Part shown: positions 18,519-27,677 of the stretch, piece by piece
How positions within the stretch are numbered: position 1 is the stretch's first letter
Layout: every line of letters starts with the position of its first letter
DNA from: Paraglaciecola sp.
Lineage (GTDB): Bacteria; Pseudomonadota; Gammaproteobacteria; Enterobacterales; Alteromonadaceae
NCBI RefSeq assembly: GCF_030730205.1
Contig: NZ_JANQVQ010000225.1
Span: forward strand, 1 to 38,263
DNA length: 38,263 bases
Reading direction: 5' to 3'
Notes under the pieces: model-generated
What the model was told of the DNA's origin: nothing
The model's input: the letters and a program-made list of their open reading frames with translations, nothing else
The model's database searches: none
Program-made: the position numbers and the translations under genes

Positions 18519-19916
18519 CTATTTGGCGGTAAAGATAGCATCTCTACCGCCATCTTTAGCCTGATATAGCGCCTTGTCAGCACGGTCGAACCACTCTCTA
18601 AAACTTTCTGTCTCTTTATTTTGTGCCACCCCAAAACTGCAGGTAATGTGCCCCACCTTGCTAAACGTAAATTGGCTAATAGTGTCTCTTAATCGAGTAG
18701 CAAGTTGAATTGCGTCATCCAGCGCAGAATTAGGACACAGCACAACAAACTCTTCACCACCCCAACGAGCCGCAACATCCATCTCGCGTATCGTAGAGTG
18801 CACTATCTGGGCAACTTGTTGTAACACAGTGTCACCAACCGAATGACCATGTTGATCATTCACTGCTTTAAAAAAATCGATGTCTATCAGAATAAGACAC
18901 ACCGCAGTATTGTTACGTAAACTTGCTTGCTTTTCTTGCTCTAGCCGCTCTTGCATAAAGTGCCGGTTGAACATAGCGGTAAGCGGATCTCGAATCGAGA
19001 TAAACTCTAGTCGTTGATTCTTATCTACTAACTCATTTTGCAAGGCTTGCAACTGAGTGTTTTTTGCTAGTAAGGCATTATTGTAACGTCTCACAATAAT
19101 TTGCCGCCAAATGCCCACTATCACTAAACAGAAAATAATCCCTGCTGCGCCCCAAATGTATCGAGTGTCAATTTCGTCAATAACTCTGACATTATTCCAT
19201 TGTTTGTAAATATCAACATGTACCCATTCAGGTAGTTGCGCGATGGCATCGTTGAGCCTCGCTAATAGCTCAGTATCATTACCGGCTACACCCATTCCCA
19301 GCATATCTTGCGGTTCAGCGATACCAGCGATTCGCAAATTGGAAAATCCACTTTTTTGAATTTGAGCATTGATCGACAAAAGTGAGCCAACAAATAAATC
19401 AATCTCTCCCGATGCTAAACTTTTTAGGCCCGCTAATTCAGTTTCCACTAATTTAAGTTTTATATTGGGATAGTAATTTTTGACGTATTCTGCTTGCCGA
19501 TAGTTTGACACCGTGCCTAACATTTGCTCACCAATATTTTCGTAGCCTTGCAAAAAACCTTGCTCTGAGTCAGAGACAAGCACATTAGCACCTACAAAAA
19601 ATGGACGGGTGAATAGAAGGTATTTTTCTCGCTCAGGGCTGGCATTTAACATGCTGGCGACTTGGCACTCGCCCGTTTGCAATTTCGCTAAGGTTTCAGA
19701 CCACGTTTTGGTTTTAACCAACATAAAATTAATGTCTGCTAATACACCTATATACATCATGTAATCAGCAGACATACCAACATGCTGGTTATTGCGTATG
19801 GCTTCGTAAGGTAACCAATCTGGGTCGATACAATAGCTAACCGATGTTTTGTCCACGAAATCAGTTGGCAGGCCTATTACTTCGTTTGCCGATATGACCA
19901 AAGAAAATGATGACAA
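18519..19916 (-). CDS. Diguanylate cyclase with periplasmic solute-binding sensor domain
   Basis: At least 465 residues. Residues ~23-240 form an SBP_bac_3-type (amino-acid-binding-protein-like) sensor domain, starting CIDPDWLPYEAI. One membrane helix follows (about 253-271), then a short coiled coil and a GGDEF domain with the active signature GGEEF (386-390). An intact inhibitory I-site, RxxD (R377-D380), lies five residues before it, so an active, feedback-inhibited c-di-GMP synthase is expected. The sensor should be periplasmic. The annotated TTG start leaves a truncated signal peptide without its basic end and has a poor ribosome-binding site. The frame stays open upstream to 20003 and encodes RYVRGLCLGLLSSFSLVISA, a typical signal sequence. 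The true start is therefore uncertain. Confidence 0.85.
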   Translation of the reverse strand: MSSFSLVISANEVIGLPTDFVDKTSVSYCIDPDWLPYEAIRNNQHVGMSADYMMYIGVLADINFMLVKTKTWSETLAKLQTGECQVASMLNASPEREKYLLFTRPFFVGANVLVSDSEQGFLQGYENIGEQMLGTVSNYRQAEYVKNYYPNIKLKLVETELAGLKSLASGEIDLFVGSLLSINAQIQKSGFSNLRIAGIAEPQDMLGMGVAGNDTELLARLNDAIAQLPEWVHVDIYKQWNNVRVIDEIDTRYIWGAAGIIFCLVIVGIWRQIIVRRYNNALLAKNTQLQALQNELVDKNQRLEFISIRDPLTAMFNRHFMQERLEQEKQASLRNNTAVCLILIDIDFFKAVNDQHGHSVGDTVLQQVAQIVHSTIREMDVAARWGGEEFVVLCPNSALDDAIQLATRLRDTISQFTFSKVGHITCSFGVAQNKETESFREWFDRADKALYQAKDGGRDAIFTAK

Positions 19917-20155
19917 GAGGCCTAAGCAGAGTCCCCTGACATAACGAGTGTTTTCTGTGCACCAACTGACAACGTTAATCGTTCTTCGCCCTAATTCAAA
20001 GATTCAGATACATTCCTTTGAACAGTAACAAACATTGAACGGTTAGCCACTGCAACAAAAAAATAAGCTAAGGTCTATCAGATATCAATTCTGCTCTTTT
20101 TTCAATCAGTTGTTGTCCATTTATTAACAAATCGCTCGCCTATGTATCCCTTTTA

Positions 20156-21394
20156 CTAGGTCACCTTACTGTGTTGCTGGTACGCCACCTCTTTAAATAC
20201 CTTGTTTTCAACGACGTCATTTAATCGAGACACCGCTAACCATACATCCGCATAAGAGGTATACAACGGAGTGAAACCAATTCGCAAAATATCTGGGGCT
20301 CTGAAGTCACATATAACATTCTGCGCGATAAGTGCCTGACATATTGCGAAGGCTTGGGGATGGGCGAAAGCCAGTTGGCTACCTCTCTCCTCATTTCGCA
20401 TGGGAGACGCTAGCGTTAACGCACTTAAGGCCGGATATTGTGCAAACAAATCTAAACATAACTTTGCAAGCAACAAAGACTTTGTGCGCACTTGGTGCAT
20501 ATTGATATCTGCAAACACCTCTAAAGCAGCATCTAGAGCAGACATTGCTACTATGGATGGCGTGCCACTAAGGTATTGATGCACGCCTTCGGCTGCCGCG
20601 TATTCTGGGTCAAAACGAAAAGGTTGGCGATGCCCCATCCATCCAGTTAACGGTTGTTTAACGGTTTGTTGATGGCGAGATGCCACGTAAACAAAAGCCG
20701 GGGCCCCAGGCCCTCCATTGAGATATTTGTAACCACAGCCAACAGCAAAATCCACCTGACAATCGTCTAGCTGCACAGGCAAGGCGCCAGCGCTGTGGGC
20801 AAGATCCCAAATAACCAAAATGCCATGTCGATGGGCTAACTTAGTTATGCGCTGCATATTGTGCAATTGTCCTGAGCGAAAATTAACTTGAGTCAGCAAC
20901 AAAACAGCCACGTCAGAGTGCAAGCTTTGCTCGATGTACTCTTCAGCGCATATACGCAATTCACACTGCGTTTCGCCAAGTAAATCTTGTAAACCTTGCA
21001 CCATATACAAATCGGTTGGAAAGTTGTCCCCTTGAGATAACACGACGTTGCGGCCCTTTTGCATCGCTAGAGCGCTGCACAGCAATTTAAACAAATTAAC
21101 CGAAATAGAATCACAGCAAATCACTTGACCTGGGGCGGCACCAATAAGTGGAGCGATTTTTTCACCCACTTTTTGCGGTAAATCAATCCATTGGTGGCAA
21201 TTCCAACTTTTAATAAGATCCTTACCCCATTGATCACTAACCACCTCTGCAACCCGTTTTTTTGCAGCAAAGGGCAAAGCGCCTAATGAGTTACCATCCA
21301 AATAAACACAGCCTGAGGGGAGATCAAACTCTGCTTTTTTGTGCGCTAAAGGATCAGTAGCGTCAAGGTTTTGTATATGCTGTAAATCTATCAT
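20156..21394 (-). CDS. kynU: Kynureninase
   Basis: A 412-residue PLP-dependent fold-type I enzyme cleaving kynurenine to anthranilate plus alanine in tryptophan degradation. The PLP lysine is K223 in GYKYLNGGPGAPAF, and the phosphate/ring contacts WDLAHSAGALP and YLDGNSLG are conserved, as is the late HQYLSGTPSI segment. The length is typical. Its ATG overlaps the TGA of the upstream hydrolase gene by 4 nt, so the two are translationally coupled, and both follow the thiolase gene by a short gap. Tryptophan 2,3-dioxygenase and anthranilate-using genes are not in the window. Confidence 0.93.
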   Translation of the reverse strand: MIDLQHIQNLDATDPLAHKKAEFDLPSGCVYLDGNSLGALPFAAKKRVAEVVSDQWGKDLIKSWNCHQWIDLPQKVGEKIAPLIGAAPGQVICCDSISVNLFKLLCSALAMQKGRNVVLSQGDNFPTDLYMVQGLQDLLGETQCELRICAEEYIEQSLHSDVAVLLLTQVNFRSGQLHNMQRITKLAHRHGILVIWDLAHSAGALPVQLDDCQVDFAVGCGYKYLNGGPGAPAFVYVASRHQQTVKQPLTGWMGHRQPFRFDPEYAAAEGVHQYLSGTPSIVAMSALDAALEVFADINMHQVRTKSLLLAKLCLDLFAQYPALSALTLASPMRNEERGSQLAFAHPQAFAICQALIAQNVICDFRAPDILRIGFTPLYTSYADVWLAVSRLNDVVENKVFKEVAYQQHSKVT

Positions 21395-22236
21395 TGCTTA
21401 AACATGTCATCTAATTGAGTTAATAGTTGCTGATACGCTGACGTGCCTGGATGGATCCAATCAAAATGGCCTGCTAGTGGATTTAAAACCAACGTCGCTT
21501 TTAAAGCAAAGGCCTGCGATGGGGGAACAATGTTATCCTCATTTCCCTGCATCAATACCGTCTTAACATGCATAGGCATATTGATAGGATTAGCTGATTG
21601 ATATTCTCTTGGTTTATCAAGCGCTGTGCCACCCATAAATTGTGGCGTAGCTTGTTGACAACTGTTTTGCCCTTGAGAATAACTCAGTACATCAGTGATA
21701 GCGGCTAATCCCACAACACCTTTCAATTCAGGTAATCGGCTACCAGCAAGCAGGGCTAAATGGCCGCCAGCAGAGTGCCCAACCACAACCACATTGGGTA
21801 AAGTAAACGCATGTTCAGGTAAGTTAGCACCATATTTGATGCCCGCAAGAATATCCTCAAAGGTGCCAGGCCAACCGCCTCCCGCATCGCCAATACGTCG
21901 ATATTCTAATGACCAAACAAGATAACCAGCTTGTGCCAAAGCGGTACTTAGGGCATAGCTATGTTTGATGTCATAGGCGTTTAACCAACAACCACCATGC
22001 ACTAAAACAATTATTTTTCTGGGGCTATTGTCTGCGCCAAGTGGCAGCCACAGCGCGCCATATTGTAAGGGGTCGTCACCATAACGTATTTGTTCATCAG
22101 GGGCTCTGAAAGGCAAAGCACCTATGGCTGAATAAGCCACGTTGCTGTCTATTGCCGCATACTCAATGACCTTATCATTAGTCTGCGCCGCGCTGCTACC
22201 TGCTAACAGCAGAAAGGCAAATAAATGAATTTTCAT
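21391..22236 (-). CDS. Exported alpha/beta hydrolase, kynurenine formamidase-like
   Basis: A 281-residue alpha/beta hydrolase with an N-terminal signal peptide (MKIHLFAFLLLAGSSAAQ, cleavage near residue 17). The oxyanion motif HGGCW (80-84) and nucleophile motif GHSAGG (S155) are of the hormone-sensitive-lipase/arylformamidase type. The likely acid is D234 (GNEDNIVPP) and the histidine H257 (AGHFDW). The 4-nt overlap with kynU suggests it hydrolyses N-formylkynurenine, the step before kynureninase; this is context-based inference. The export signal is at odds with a cytoplasmic pathway. The start has AAGGG close upstream, 22 nt from the thiolase stop codon. An unrelated secreted esterase is the alternative. 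Confidence 0.75.
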   Translation of the reverse strand: MKIHLFAFLLLAGSSAAQTNDKVIEYAAIDSNVAYSAIGALPFRAPDEQIRYGDDPLQYGALWLPLGADNSPRKIIVLVHGGCWLNAYDIKHSYALSTALAQAGYLVWSLEYRRIGDAGGGWPGTFEDILAGIKYGANLPEHAFTLPNVVVVGHSAGGHLALLAGSRLPELKGVVGLAAITDVLSYSQGQNSCQQATPQFMGGTALDKPREYQSANPINMPMHVKTVLMQGNEDNIVPPSQAFALKATLVLNPLAGHFDWIHPGTSAYQQLLTQLDDMFKQ

Positions 22237-22258
22237 GTAAGCCCTTAGTCAGTCTTTC

Positions 22259-23452
22259 TTAGCACACTTCTAGGGCGATAGCCGTTGCTTCGCCGCCACC
22301 AATGCAAATAGCCGCAACGCCTTTAGACAACTTGCGCTGTTGCAGGGCATGTAACAAAGTCACCAAAATACGCGCACCCGAGGCGCCAATAGGATGACCC
22401 AGCGCGCAAGCTCCGCCGTTAACATTCACTTTATTAGGGTCGAGTTGCAGTGTATTGATGGCCAACATCGTTACCATGGCAAAGGCCTCGTTAATCTCAA
22501 AAAGATCGACGTCTTCTTTACTCCAACCGGTTTTAGCAAACAGCTTTTCCATTGCACCAACTGGGGCAACAGTAAAATTTTCAGGTTCGATAGCATGTGA
22601 AGTATGAGCCACAATGCGTGCCATTGGCGTTAAACCTAGCTCTTTTGCTTTGCTTGCTGACATGACAAGTAAAGTTGCAGCCCCATCAGAAATTGAACTG
22701 GAGTTGGCCGCAGTAACCGTACCATCCTTCGTAAAAGCCGGTTTTAAATTAGGAATTTTTTCTGGTTTGGCGTTTTTAGGGCCCTCGTCTTCAGCGACGA
22801 TAATTTCACCTTGACGTGTTTTTACGCTAATGGGGCAAATTTCATGACTAAAACTCCCATTAGTGGTGGCGGCATTCGCCTTAGCCAAACTGCTCAGTGC
22901 AAACTCATCCATTTGTTGACGATCAATGCCCTGCTCATCAGCAGTTGCTTGGGCAAAACACCCCATGGCTTTACCATCATAGGCATTTTCAAGACCATCT
23001 AACATCATATGATCCAGCACTTGTCCGTGGCCCATACGATAGCCAGCACGAGCTTTAGGTAACAAATACGGTGCGTTACTCATGCTTTCCATACCACCAG
23101 CTAAAATACTATGAGCACTACCTGCTTTAATCAAATCGTGCGCTAACATGACCGCCTTCATACCTGAACCACACACTTTATTGATCGTCGTCACTCCGCT
23201 CGCTAAAGGCAGTTGGGCTGCGATACTCGCTTGGCGAGTTGGTGACTGCCCTAAGCCAGCGGGCAAAACACATCCCAGAATGACTTCATCGACTGAACTA
23301 TTGACGGCAGCTCTATTTCCGCCAGCCGCATCAATCGTGGCTTTTAAGGCCTCTGCCCCTAAATTTGGCGAGGTTAGCGAAGATAACGCCCCCATAAAAC
23401 CACCCATTGGCGTGCGTTTCGCTGCAACTATGACCACTGAATTATCTGACAT
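22259..23452 (-). CDS. Acetyl-CoA C-acetyltransferase (thiolase II)
   Basis: A 397-residue thiolase that cleaves acetoacetyl-CoA into two acetyl-CoA, or runs in reverse. The acyl-enzyme Cys is C94 in KVCGSGMKA; the C-terminal GGACALGHPIGASGAR (His) and CIGGGEA (second Cys) motifs are intact. Start is supported by AAGGAG 5 nt upstream. It is divergent from liuR with 223 bp between them containing a LiuR-like operator, so it is probably part of the LiuR regulon and finishes leucine breakdown. It leads a minus-strand operon with the formamidase-like hydrolase and kynU. The name atoB is plausible, but specificity cannot be proven from sequence. Confidence 0.88.
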   Translation of the reverse strand: MSDNSVVIVAAKRTPMGGFMGALSSLTSPNLGAEALKATIDAAGGNRAAVNSSVDEVILGCVLPAGLGQSPTRQASIAAQLPLASGVTTINKVCGSGMKAVMLAHDLIKAGSAHSILAGGMESMSNAPYLLPKARAGYRMGHGQVLDHMMLDGLENAYDGKAMGCFAQATADEQGIDRQQMDEFALSSLAKANAATTNGSFSHEICPISVKTRQGEIIVAEDEGPKNAKPEKIPNLKPAFTKDGTVTAANSSSISDGAATLLVMSASKAKELGLTPMARIVAHTSHAIEPENFTVAPVGAMEKLFAKTGWSKEDVDLFEINEAFAMVTMLAINTLQLDPNKVNVNGGACALGHPIGASGARILVTLLHALQQRKLSKGVAAICIGGGEATAIALEVC

Positions 23453-23598
23453 ATTTTCTCCTTTTTAATTTTTGCACGACTTCAATTCGACGAAGCAGTG
23501 AGCATCGCCCACAGTGAGATTTAAAGTGTATAGGAAACTGCACACAGACACATTCCTACACCTTGATAATTTTTTTGGCTACCTTGACCAAGGCTTAC

Positions 23599-23655
23599 TT
23601 TACCTTTACTTTCAGTTTACGTAAACGTAAAGTATTTTTACATTTAATTTACGTA
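23599..23655. promoter_or_regulatory. LiuR-type operator region between the thiolase and liu operons
   Basis: An inverted repeat TTTACGT-AA-ACGTAAA (23616-23631) has 7-bp arms and a 2-nt spacer, resembling the palindromic MerR-family LiuR site known from proteobacteria. An additional TTTACGT half-site lies at 23648-23654. Altogether TTTAC occurs at 23599, 23605, 23616, 23637 and 23648; the last four are spaced 21, 11 bp, near whole helical turns. The position allows control of both divergent units. A good -35/-10 pair could not be assigned. Confidence 0.65.
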
Positions 23656-23675
23656 TTATTTGCCCACGAGTAATC

Positions 23676-24062
23676 ATGAATACACAAACATTTAGCATCG
23701 GTGAGTTGGCAAAAGCGCTGGATATCACCCCACGTTCTATTCGCTTTTATGAAGAGCAGGGTTTACTCAATCCAGAGCGTCAAGGTCAAAACCGAGTCTA
23801 TTTTAAAAAAGATAAGGTAAGGCTCAAGCTTATTTTACGAGGTAAAAGACTCGGCTTTTCATTGGCTGAAACAAAAACCTTGTTTGAGCTTTACGACAGT
23901 AATCAAAACTCAAAGGCACAACTCGAAACCATGCTATTGATGACCACCGAGAAACGTCGACACATGTTACAGCAACTTGAAGATATTCAAATGTTGATGA
24001 ACGAACTAGACGAAGTTGAAAGTCGGTGTAAAGAAGAATTAGCGGCACTAAGCCACCCGTAA
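23676..24062 (+). CDS. liuR: MerR-family transcriptional regulator LiuR
   Basis: A 128-residue MerR-family regulator. The N-terminal winged helix-turn-helix reads FSIGELAKALDITPRSIRFYEEQGLL, and a wing follows with NRVYFKKDKVRLKLI. The C-terminal half is a dimerisation coiled coil ending in ELDEVESRCKEELA. It lacks the metal-binding cysteine loop of MerR/CueR/ZntR types. It is the first gene of the liu operon, 15 nt before liuA. LiuR is the described regulator of branched-chain amino acid degradation in gammaproteobacteria, and its likely operator is directly upstream, suggesting autoregulation. The ribosome-binding site is weak (ACGAG), which would keep its level low relative to the enzymes. 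Confidence 0.9.
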   Translation: MNTQTFSIGELAKALDITPRSIRFYEEQGLLNPERQGQNRVYFKKDKVRLKLILRGKRLGFSLAETKTLFELYDSNQNSKAQLETMLLMTTEKRRHMLQQLEDIQMLMNELDEVESRCKEELAALSHP

Positions 24063-24077
24063 TTTGAGGAAAATTTT

Positions 24078-25247
24078 ATGAACCTACCCTACCCCAGCCT
24101 GAACTTTGGCCTTGGTGAAGACATCGATATGCTGCGCGAACATGTCTATCATTTTGCTCAAAATGAAATTGCCCCCTTGGCTGAGCAAGCGGATAAAGAC
24201 AACGCTTTTCCTAATCATCTATGGCCTAAACTCGGTGAAATGGGTCTGCTGGGGGTAACGGTTTCTGAACAGTATGGTGGTTCAAATATGGGGTATTTAG
24301 CTCACGTCGTAGCCATGGAAGAAGTTAGCAGAGCTTCAGCAGGAGTCGGTTTAAGTTATGGGGCGCATTCGAATTTATGTGTTAACCAAATTCATAAAAA
24401 CGGCAGTGACAGCCAAAAGCAGAAATACCTACCTAAATTAGTCAGTGGCGAACACATTGGGGCCTTAGCCATGAGCGAACCAAATGCGGGTTCAGATGTG
24501 GTCAGTATGAAATTACGCGCTGATCGTAAGGGTGAGCACTATGTCCTTAACGGCAACAAAATGTGGATTACCAATGGACCTGACGCCAATACTTACGTGG
24601 TGTATGCCAAAACTGACGTGCATGCGGGCTCAAAAGGCATGACGGCTTTTATTGTAGAGCGAGGCACCTCTGGGTTCACCCAAGCTCAGAAACTCGACAA
24701 GCTCGGTATGCGCTCTTCCAATACCTGTGAATTGGTTTTTCAAGATTGCCATGTTCCTGCTGAAAACATTCTTGGCCAAGAAGGGGGTGGTGCCCGCGTT
24801 TTAATGAGTGGTCTTGACTACGAACGAGTGGTTTTATCAGGAGGTCCCTTAGGTATCATGCAAAGCTGTATGGACTTAGTTGTGCCCTATATCCACGACC
24901 GCAAACAATTTGGTCAATCTATTGGGGAATTTCAGTTGGTGCAAGGCAAGATTGCTGATATGTACACCCAAATGAATGCCGCCCGAGCTTATGTTTATGC
25001 GGTAGCCCGTTCATGTGACCGAGGAGAAACCACCCGCAAAGACGCAGCTGGCGCAATACTTTATTCAGCAGAACTGGCCACAAAAATGGCCTTAGATACA
25101 ATTCAGCTACTAGGCGGTAATGGTTATATAAACGAATTTCCAGCAGGACGTTTATTACGGGACGCGAAGCTATATGAAATTGGAGCGGGCACATCAGAAA
25201 TTCGCCGTATGCTGATTGGCCGCGAATTGTTTAAAGAATCAGCATAA
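24078..25247 (+). CDS. liuA: Isovaleryl-CoA dehydrogenase
   Basis: A 389-residue acyl-CoA dehydrogenase (FAD flavoenzyme) oxidising isovaleryl-CoA to 3-methylcrotonyl-CoA. Acyl-CoA dehydrogenase signatures [13 protein letters not shown] (about 129-141) and the C-terminal [13 protein letters not shown]…GAGTSEIRR are present. The catalytic base is at the isovaleryl-CoA dehydrogenase-specific position, E249 in [15 protein letters not shown], rather than in the C-terminal loop used by other family members; this supports the specificity call. The start has GAGGAAA upstream. Second gene of liuRABCDE. Confidence 0.95.
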   Translation: MNLPYPSLNFGLGEDIDMLREHVYHFAQNEIAPLAEQADKDNAFPNHLWPKLGEMGLLGVTVSEQYGGSNMGYLAHVVAMEEVSRASAGVGLSYGAHSNLCVNQIHKNGSDSQKQKYLPKLVSGEHIGALAMSEPNAGSDVVSMKLRADRKGEHYVLNGNKMWITNGPDANTYVVYAKTDVHAGSKGMTAFIVERGTSGFTQAQKLDKLGMRSSNTCELVFQDCHVPAENILGQEGGGARVLMSGLDYERVVLSGGPLGIMQSCMDLVVPYIHDRKQFGQSIGEFQLVQGKIADMYTQMNAARAYVYAVARSCDRGETTRKDAAGAILYSAELATKMALDTIQLLGGNGYINEFPAGRLLRDAKLYEIGAGTSEIRRMLIGRELFKESA

Positions 25248-25266
25248 GCTAGGCAAGGACCTCCAG

Positions 25267-26874
25267 ATGCCCACTATCATTAGTAAAATAAATACCAAAA
25301 GCCAAGAGTTCGCTGACAACGCCGCGCACATGCGCTTGCAAGTTACCGATCTAAAAGAAAAAATTACCCAAATAAAGCAAGGCGGTGGCGAAAAAGCCAA
25401 TGAGCGTCACACCTCACGAGGTAAGCTGTTACCACGGGAGCGTATCAATCAGCTACTGGATCCTGGCTCAGCATTTTTAGAAATCTCGCAACTTGCCGCC
25501 CTCAATGTATACAGTGACTATGTTCCCGCTGCAGGAGTGATTGCAGGTATCGGTCGAGTTTCTGGTATTGAATGTATGATTGTAGCAAATGATGCCACAG
25601 TAAAAGGTGGCACTTACTACCCCTTAACAGTAAAGAAGCACCTCAGAGCACAAACTATCGCGGAACAAAATAATCTGCCTTGCATCTATTTAGTGGATTC
25701 TGGGGGCGCGAATTTACCGCAACAAGATGAAGTATTTCCTGATCGTGAGCACTTTGGCCGCATTTTTTATAACCAAGCGAATCTGTCGGCGCAAAACATC
25801 CCACAAATTGCCGTCGTGATGGGCTCTTGTACAGCAGGTGGCGCTTATGTGCCTGCCATGGCAGATGAGTCCATTATCGTTAAAAACCAAGCTACCATCT
25901 TTTTAGGTGGTCCGCCCCTGGTTAAAGCGGCTACTGGTGAAGTTGTAAGCGCCGAGGAATTGGGCGGCGGCGACGTACATTGTCGCACTTCGGGTGTAGT
26001 TGATCATCTGGCAAACAACGATTCTCATGCTTTACAAATAGCCCGAGATGCCATAAGCCGTTTAAACCGCACGAAAAAAATTGAACTTGATATTCACGCG
26101 CCTATCGCGCCGCTTTACCCTGCTGACGACATTTATGGTTTGATCCCAAAAGACACACGGCAGCCCTACGATGCCAGAGAAGTCATCGCCCGTATTGTTG
26201 ATGGTTCTGAATTTGATGAATTTAAAACGTTATACGGCCAAACGCTGGTCTGCGGTTTTGCCCGCATCTTTGGCTATCCCGTTGGCATCATAGCCAACAA
26301 CGGCATCCTGTTTTCCGAATCGGCACAAAAAGGCGCTCACTTTATTGAGCTGTGCGCTCAACGCAAAATTCCATTGGTATTTTTACAAAACATCACTGGA
26401 TTTATGGTTGGCAAACAATATGAAGCTGGCGGAATTGCCAAACATGGCGCCAAAATGGTTACCGCTGTTGCATGTGCCAAAGTCCCCAAATTCACTATCT
26501 TGATTGGCGGAAGTTTTGGTGCGGGTAACTATGGCATGTGTGGTCGCGCATACGATCCTCGCTTTCTATTTATGTGGCCAAATGCCCGCATCTCTGTAAT
26601 GGGCGGCGAACAAGCGGCTGGTGTATTGGCACAGGTGAAACGAGAACAAAAAGAACGGGCTAACGAATCTTGGTCGAAAGAAGAAGAAGCCAACTTCAAA
26701 CAGCCCATTGTTGATACCTACGAACATCAAGGTCATCCCTATTATGCCTCAGCCCGCCTTTGGGATGATGGCGTTATTGATCCGGCAGATACCAGGCAAG
26801 TGCTTGGTTTATGTATTTCAGCCAGTTTAAACAAACCAATTGAGGACACCCGTTTTGGGGTGTTTAGAATGTAA
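25267..26874 (+). CDS. liuB: 3-methylcrotonyl-CoA carboxylase, carboxyltransferase (beta) subunit
   Basis: A 535-residue carboxyltransferase subunit that moves CO2 from biotin to 3-methylcrotonyl-CoA. The start is set at the ATG of 25267, which has AAGGA 7 nt upstream and gives the family's usual N-terminus; the longer frame from 25216 would overlap liuA. Acyl-CoA carboxyltransferase N- and C-domains are both visible: [50 protein letters not shown] and [25 protein letters not shown], with the [17 protein letters not shown] segment. These [13 protein letters not shown]-type motifs are typical of methylcrotonyl-CoA rather than propionyl-CoA carboxylase. Its TAA overlaps the next ATG by one base. 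Confidence 0.95.
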   Translation: MPTIISKINTKSQEFADNAAHMRLQVTDLKEKITQIKQGGGEKANERHTSRGKLLPRERINQLLDPGSAFLEISQLAALNVYSDYVPAAGVIAGIGRVSGIECMIVANDATVKGGTYYPLTVKKHLRAQTIAEQNNLPCIYLVDSGGANLPQQDEVFPDREHFGRIFYNQANLSAQNIPQIAVVMGSCTAGGAYVPAMADESIIVKNQATIFLGGPPLVKAATGEVVSAEELGGGDVHCRTSGVVDHLANNDSHALQIARDAISRLNRTKKIELDIHAPIAPLYPADDIYGLIPKDTRQPYDAREVIARIVDGSEFDEFKTLYGQTLVCGFARIFGYPVGIIANNGILFSESAQKGAHFIELCAQRKIPLVFLQNITGFMVGKQYEAGGIAKHGAKMVTAVACAKVPKFTILIGGSFGAGNYGMCGRAYDPRFLFMWPNARISVMGGEQAAGVLAQVKREQKERANESWSKEEEANFKQPIVDTYEHQGHPYYASARLWDDGVIDPADTRQVLGLCISASLNKPIEDTRFGVFRM

Positions 26875-27677
26875 TGAAAAATACCTATAGTGGTTTATTA
26901 GTCAATATTGATGAACGGGGTGTTGCCAAAGTCACGCTCAATCGCCCTGAATTGCACAATGCGTTTGATGCACAATTGATTGCAGATCTCACCGAAGTGT
27001 TTAACTACTTAGGTAGCCAGCCTGAGGTCCGTGCGATGATTTTAGCCGCCAATGGCCGCAGTTTTAGTGCTGGAGCCGATCTAAATTGGATGCAAAAAAT
27101 GGCAGACTATAGTTACGCTGAGAATATGCAAGATGCAGCAAAACTCGCCACAATGCTAGCCAGCTTAAATCATTTCAGCAAACCAACCATTGCTAGAGTA
27201 CAAGGCGCTGCTTTTGGCGGCGCCATTGGCCTCATCGCCTGTTGTGATATGGCGGTGGGCAGCAAACTAAGTAAATTTTGTTTAAGCGAAGTTAAGATTG
27301 GTTTAGTGCCTGCCACCATTAGCCCCTATGTAATCAGTGCGATAGGCGCAAGAGCAGCCCGTAGATACTTTACCACCGCAGAAGTATTTTCAGCACGTCG
27401 TGCACGGCGCTTGGGTTTACTCAGTGAAGCGGTGACTGAAGAAGAGCTCGATTCAACTATTGAATCGTTAATTGAACATATATTACGCAACTCACCACAA
27501 GCAGTCAGCGCGGCCAAAAGCTTAATCAATCACGTAGAAAACCGCAAAATAGACCACGCTTTAATTGATTATACCTGTGAGCAAATTGCGCATATTCGGG
27601 TGTCAGAAGAGGGGCAAGAAGGTTTACAGGCATTTTTACAAAAACGGCCCGCTAGTTGGAACAAGGCATCACTATGA
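26874..27677 (+). CDS. liuC: 3-methylglutaconyl-CoA hydratase
   Basis: A 267-residue crotonase-family hydratase that, in this operon position, converts 3-methylglutaconyl-CoA to HMG-CoA. The oxyanion-hole motifs SFSAGADLNWM (about 62-72) and GAAFGGAIGL are present, and the catalytic Glu lies in LSEVKIGLVPA. Specificity comes from context; the fold alone would allow any enoyl-CoA hydratase. It overlaps liuB by 1 nt (TAATG) and liuD by 4 nt (ATGA), so translation of the three is tightly coupled. Confidence 0.92.
   Translation: MKNTYSGLLVNIDERGVAKVTLNRPELHNAFDAQLIADLTEVFNYLGSQPEVRAMILAANGRSFSAGADLNWMQKMADYSYAENMQDAAKLATMLASLNHFSKPTIARVQGAAFGGAIGLIACCDMAVGSKLSKFCLSEVKIGLVPATISPYVISAIGARAARRYFTTAEVFSARRARRLGLLSEAVTEEELDSTIESLIEHILRNSPQAVSAAKSLINHVENRKIDHALIDYTCEQIAHIRVSEEGQEGLQAFLQKRPASWNKASL

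Noticed and set aside
23148-23468. 106-residue plus-strand frame opposite the thiolase gene
   Set aside because: Antisense to conserved catalytic motifs of the thiolase; no independent evidence of coding.
25216-25266. Longer N-terminus for the liuB product overlapping liuA
   Set aside because: The ATG at 25267 has a good ribosome-binding site and gives the family's normal N-terminus; the extension simply reads liuA's end in another frame.
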